A stretch of DNA of 64,000 nucleotides. Source: Darksidea phi. Its lineage: Eukaryota; Ascomycota; Dothideomycetes; Pleosporales; Lentitheciaceae. The notes under the pieces are model-generated. The model saw nothing but the letters and a program-made list of their open reading frames with translations, was not told the DNA's origin and did no database searches. Location of the stretch: the NCBI GenBank assembly GCA_030770425.1, contig JASJFT010000100.1, positions 101,937 to 165,936 on the forward strand. Direction: 5' to 3'. Position numbers and translations under genes: made by a program. Positions 59,732-64,000 of this stretch are shown here, one piece after another. Positions within the stretch are counted from its first letter, which is position 1. Each line of letters begins with the position of its first letter.

Positions 59732-60874
59732 ATGTCCTCATACAAGTTTCCCTCCTCGCGTGTGTCTGGTCCCGCGTTGAAAGAGACTATTCTATGTGGT
59801 GTGCTGCAGCTTCTCGCACTCCTCGCTGTGTGGCTACGACTATGGGCACGGCGTATAAAGAGGAAGCGGCTTGAGTTCAACGACTACGCCATCCTGGTAG
59901 CCTTGTTCTTCTGTGCTAGCCTTCTTGGCACAGCAATCACCTGTGAGTGTTACCAAAATGTGTCCTACACGTTGAGACGCACACTTATTGTCCCTCGCTC
60001 TCCTAGCTACTGTATGGTCCGGTAAAGGCTTTCACACCCACGACATCGACCCAGCGTACCGCAGCCGCGTCTTCGTTGCCTTCACGGCCGGCCAACCACT
60101 GTGGGGAGCTGCCAATACTGCCGTCAAGTTCAGCATCCTCCATCTCTATCTTACCTTCTTTCAAGATGATCGGTTCCGTCGAGTATGCTATGGCGCCATG
60201 GTCGTCTCGTTGTGCTACTTCCTCTCTGTTTTCCTCGAAACCTTTCTAGTCTGCAAACCCGTTCAATACAATTGGGACAAGACGATCCACGGAACCTGCG
60301 ATGCTCGCGCACAAGAGATATACCTTGCAGCAGGTATCATTAACCTTATCGTCGACATGTTCATAGTCGCTATGCCAATGCCGATGTTGTTCCAGCTTCG
60401 GATCCCGACAGGAAAGAAGATTGGACTAATTGCTATGTTCAGCCTTGGTGGGGGGTAAGTCTTCATGTCGTAGGGTACGCGACGAGGCTGACGTTCGTTA
60501 GCATCTGTATCGTCTCACTTCTTCGAGTCGTCTACATCTCGCGAATGGACCTCCACGATTTTTCCTATACATACGCCGATCTGGGAATGTGGTCTATCGT
60601 TGAGCCGCAACTGGGAGTAGTCAATGCGTGTCTTCCTGTGATGCGTCCGATACTACACCAAGCAATGGAGTCCAAAGTCTGTCATAGACTTTTTCCGTCA
60701 TGGGCAAGTTCAGCCAGTCGATCTTCCTCGGAAGTGAAAAAGCGGAATGGAACGGACCCCCTTATTTTGCACAATACCATGGACAAGTTGTATCCTCTCG
60801 ATTCCGTGCATCTTGCTGGAACGCCGGACTCTGGAATTGACTTGGAGAGAGTTCGGTCCGGCTACGTCAATTGA
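59732..60874 (+). CDS. Fung_rhodopsin-type integral membrane protein (3)
   Basis: 343 aa from exons 59732-59942, 60007-60454 and 60502-60874. Introns are GTGAGT...TCCTAG and GTAAGT...CGTTAG, both in phase. The seven-helix pattern includes LQLLALLAVWLRLWARRIK, KRLEFNDYAILVALFF (the ND/DY signature), GQPLWGAANTAVKFSILHLY, INLIVDMFIVAMPMPMLFQL and FSLGGGICIVSLLRVVY, then DLGMWSIVEPQLGVVNACLP, a typical last helix of this family. The C-terminal tail ends with EVKKRNGTD and RVRSGYVN. There is no CFEM domain. It closes the presumed cluster. Confidence 0.88.
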
Positions 60875-60936
60875 TCTGTGGTGGACGTGCCTCTTACTCC
60901 CTGTATACTGGAGTTTCCTGAAGAAACGATGGTCTA

Positions 60937-61119
60937 GTGTCTGTCCTAGAACCTTTATTACCCATATGCACGTCGTTAGTGCTTCAAACGACTGGAAGAG
61001 AATATGATAGGTATGAACGCCTTGGAATTGTATCAAAGCATGTACCTTCCGTGGATGATTTACTGCGTCTCTCGAAGAATGCGAAGGGTGCTAGAGAGAA
61101 GGGCTTACGCGGAATTTGA
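60937..61119 (+). pseudogene. Coding-like C-terminal fragment, possibly of a HET-domain protein
   Basis: An open plus-strand frame contains CTSLVLQTTGREYDRYERLG and IVSKHVPSVDDLLRLSKNAK before a natural stop. The LVLQTTGRE...YERLGIV pattern resembles the extreme C-terminus of many HET-domain proteins. No HET core lies upstream because the third rhodopsin-like gene ends at 60874. It is probably a relic. The family assignment is weak. Confidence 0.3.
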
Positions 61120-61814
61120 CCCTACCTCTGGATCCAATATCACAATTCACCAATCGCCTGAGTCTCTGCATTAGAGAAGTGGCTCTATTCACTGCCCAAG
61201 TGATTAGAACTAATGGTGGATGACGTGTAAAAGCCATGCTCTTAAGTGATTGGTTGGGGGGTTAACTATACGTGGGATAGCACTGTCCAAACGTGCTTTA
61301 ATGCATATAGAAAGGGGCTGCAATCAGAGGATGAACTGGCGTGGAAGCTAATTTCGAGCCATCCTCCGTCAATCTTGAGCAATTGCAACATTTACTAAGC
61401 ATATGCGAATACGAGTCTTACCATCGCATTCCACACCCGCTGAAGAGCCAACTATATTTCAACCACAGACCGAGAGACATGATGTTCTTCTATACATCGG
61501 GATAATTATAATCCCACTATGCATGTTCATAGCCTTGCTTATGTAAGTAATTCTGCAAAACCTCAGCTCGGGCGGGGTATGGCTAGTGCCCCGCCTACAG
61601 TGTGGCGCGCGCCGGTAAGGCAGGCATGATGACCTGAGGGATGCAGATCACCCACCGCTCTTTGTCCAGAGTTATTGTTTGTTCTTCTTCGCTTCTTGCT
61701 CTAAGTACTCCATGCAAATTACCAAAAGCCGCTTTCCATTGATTACATGTTCCGTCGTCCCACCGAGAAGCAGCCGCACTCGAATTTGAATACGACTTTG
61801 TTGGACCTTCCAAA
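61120..61814. other. Intergenic, no gene seen
   Basis: About 700 nt with no readable domain. Promoter region of the gluconokinase-like gene. Confidence 0.45.
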
Positions 61815-62786
61815 ATGGACAACATCCCCTACATACGACCCCAGACACCACAAGCTCTCCTCCACCGCATCCCCGACAAACCAGTCCCCAATTTGTCCCC
61901 CGCCAAACCCAGTAAATACATCATCATCATCCTCGCACCAACCTCAGTCGCCGGAAAGGTCCAAATAGCCACCTCAGTCACAAAAGCGCTGTCCTGTCCC
62001 TTATTCCAAGGCGACGCATTGCACGAAAGTAATGCCAAAGCCGCAGCCGTAGGCGCAAGTCGAAGCAATGACGGCGGAAAGGGAAGATATCAGCGGATGT
62101 GGCTGCGCAAGATGACGCGAACGGGGCTGCTCTTTCCGGAGGAATCGCGCCCTGCAACCGAAGGATTTTCTGGGTTCGGCGGTGGTGCTTCATCATCGAC
62201 TTCGACTAGTCGGAGAGGATCGGCATCTTCAATCTCCAGCATGACGTCTGTGAGCGGCGATTCCACAGCGGAGTCTATCGCAGCCTCTGATGTTAGTGGA
62301 GGGATCCAGGCTATGCCCTCTGCAAGTGCATTGGCACCGAATCAACACGTCAATCAGCCCGTTTTCGCCCTCTCCCAGGAGGAACGACGCCGGAAGTTAA
62401 ATCCTGCTTTAATGGTGCTAACTCATCCAGAGCTAGAGGCATGGCATAGAGACGCCATCCGTGAAGCTGTAGGGGAATACGAAATTGGCGTCATTTTCGT
62501 GCCCTTATATGAGACTGATGACGATCAAAACAACGAGATGGAGAACGAAGAATTGCCAGTGCTTAGACCATTAGAACCGAGTGCAATTAGTGGATTTGTG
62601 AGTTTCGATGCGCTTCTAGCTGCTGCGGGAGAGGGTGGTAGTGGCCGTGGGAATATGTTGAGGTACGGGAAGGGCAAGGAAGGAAATTTAGCAGAGGAGC
62701 TGGTGTTGGAGATAGATACTAGAGCGCGTGTTGAGGAGATAGTTGAGGAAATTGTGGAGGGAGTGAGAGATGTGATGGGGGTTTAG
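61815..62786 (+). CDS. Gluconokinase-like protein with degenerate P-loop
   Basis: 323-aa intronless protein. The segment KYIIIILAPTSVAGKVQIAT (about 34-53), followed by LSCPLFQGDALHESNAKAA, lines up with the P-loop and substrate loop of gluconate kinases (GVSGxGKS then DGDxLHxxxN). Here the P-loop reads APTSVAGKV: Lys48 is kept but the usual Gly-rich start and following Ser/Thr are not. RYQRMWLRKMTRTGLLFPEE is a conserved-looking stretch. A Ser-rich linker (SRRGSASSISSMTSVSG) follows, and a C-terminal domain reads LNPALMVLTHPELEAWHRDA then YEIGVIFVPLYETDDDQ. It could be an inactive or altered kinase-fold protein. The function is not settled. Confidence 0.6.
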   Translation: MDNIPYIRPQTPQALLHRIPDKPVPNLSPAKPSKYIIIILAPTSVAGKVQIATSVTKALSCPLFQGDALHESNAKAAAVGASRSNDGGKGRYQRMWLRKMTRTGLLFPEESRPATEGFSGFGGGASSSTSTSRRGSASSISSMTSVSGDSTAESIAASDVSGGIQAMPSASALAPNQHVNQPVFALSQEERRRKLNPALMVLTHPELEAWHRDAIREAVGEYEIGVIFVPLYETDDDQNNEMENEELPVLRPLEPSAISGFVSFDALLAAAGEGGSGRGNMLRYGKGKEGNLAEELVLEIDTRARVEEIVEEIVEGVRDVMGV

Positions 62787-64000
62787 ACAGGCGTGTTTTG
62801 TAATTAGATTTGCAGCTTGATAGACTTATGTCTAGAAAATGACTGCGAACATAAAGCAGAAAGATAATATAGAAGAGAATATTTGTATGAAATAGATCTC
62901 TTTCGATTGCCCTGTACAACTCTCCAGTCGTCCCAACACCCCGCCGATAAAACCGCGTCTCCTCCGCAGCGCCTACTCAACCGGCCGCCTCACATCCCTT
63001 ATCCTTCATTAACACAATCTCCACCCAGCACATGCGATCTTTTAACACATCTCTTCTGAAACTCAGAAAGATACACGGACCGACCCACAATCGCCATCGA
63101 AGCACTGACGTTCAGCTTATGCAAATTCGAGCAGTGTTTCATAGAGATTTTGACCACAATATGGGGCCAACGAGCGCCTTCTTCCTCGTAGCATTGGGGG
63201 TTGGTTTCGTTCAAGTAACGTTTACGGGACGGAAAACGCCGTTATGCTTTGTTTATCTTGCACACGTTGAAATTATTAGTTGACATTCATCTAAGGTTTA
63301 AATGGCTCCTGGAAGCGTTTCTGGAAGCAGTCGAATTACAAACTACCGATCCCATGCAAGACGGTAATGGAGTACTGCTACCAAATCGTCTTTTCCTAGT
63401 CGCTGATATGCGAAGCTTTCTTCCGGTACGCTAACAGTGTCATTGCACTAATATCCACTTCATCAGAAAAAAAGGAGCTGGCACATATGCATTTCGCCGC
63501 CTTGGGTATTGAAACGCAGGTCTCGGTTCGTTTGAGGATTAGAGACCGCACCTGAGCTGCGACTCGAAAGCCTCATTTCTGGCGCTTTCCAAGTCATCAC
63601 CGGTGGATTCGGATGCTCAAGACCCTGCACTGATATAAACTACCCGCAAGAGTGGACCCCATGTCGCCATGATGCAATTCCAAGGGGCGAGCGATGAACT
63701 GCCAATCGGTATTGCTGCAGGGGGAAAGGCTCAGTATTTGGATCAGAACTATCAGGGTTTTCTAGAGGAACCAGCTCTGGAAGCACGTGCTTGGAACACT
63801 GACATGTGGGATGCCATCTATGATCGCTGGTGAACTCTTCATTTCTGGGACCATTTGGCGCTGCGAGGCCGGTTGACGACTACGCAGAGTTCATAGTCGT
63901 GTGCGCGCGATTAAGTGACTCTCGGTGGGGAAGCGCCTGCGGGTGGAGCGCGCTAGGAAATCTCTTCGGATTAAGGTTTGATCGTCCAGAGGTACCTTAG
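62787..64000. other. Intergenic to window end, no gene seen
   Basis: The last 1.2 kb contains only short frames (for example near 63032-63434) without recognisable content. A gene may lie beyond the window edge. Confidence 0.4.

Overview
The window is nuclear DNA of a filamentous ascomycete, most likely a Dothideomycete such as a Pleosporales member (inference). Coding regions are GC-richer, introns are short (about 45-140 nt, GTRNGT donors, CTAAC-like branch sites), and genes lie on both strands without operons. AT-rich, stop-riddled blocks and TpG-to-TpA nonsense mutations resemble repeat-induced point mutation (RIP). HET-domain genes, an AA9 LPMO and Fung_rhodopsin-type membrane proteins are typical fungal families. 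I solved exon structures by hand from splice signals and reading-frame continuity; no RNA or homology search was possible.

Left part (1-30 kb), mostly housekeeping and structural genes: a two-finger C2H2 transcription factor (1623-4274); the H/ACA snoRNP protein Nhp2 (5190-5940); a HET-domain gene (6705-8789); a broken retropepsin-like gene (about 9916-10650); a 21-nt minisatellite; a large zinc-cluster-like gene (11434-13848); an AA9 LPMO (15171-16061); a GPI-anchored cupredoxin-like protein (17942-18703); ribosomal protein eL22 (19174-19785); an AT-rich RIP-like island (20.4-21.5 kb); a small secreted Cys-containing protein (23167-23815); a Gln/Gly/Tyr-rich glycine-zipper protein (25805-26576); and a single-pass membrane protein with a Pro-Thr repeat (28092-29906).

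Middle part (30-43.5 kb), accessory and decaying: a Baeyer-Villiger monooxygenase relic with four Trp-to-stop changes, a multi-pass membrane protein, a frameshifted SET-domain relic, several unidentified coding-like fragments, an F-box/2EXR-type protein and a second HET-domain gene.

Right part (44-61 kb) looks like a tailoring-enzyme cluster of the secondary-metabolite type: a Fung_rhodopsin protein, a hAT transposase relic, a DHA2-type MFS exporter, a 3beta-HSD/epimerase-like dehydrogenase, a second Fung_rhodopsin protein, two divergently transcribed P450s, a GMC oxidoreductase and a third Fung_rhodopsin protein. No PKS, NRPS, terpene synthase or other scaffold-making enzyme is in the window, so the substrate is unknown. 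A HET C-terminal fragment and a gluconokinase-like gene (61815-62786) follow; the last 1.2 kb shows no gene I can support.
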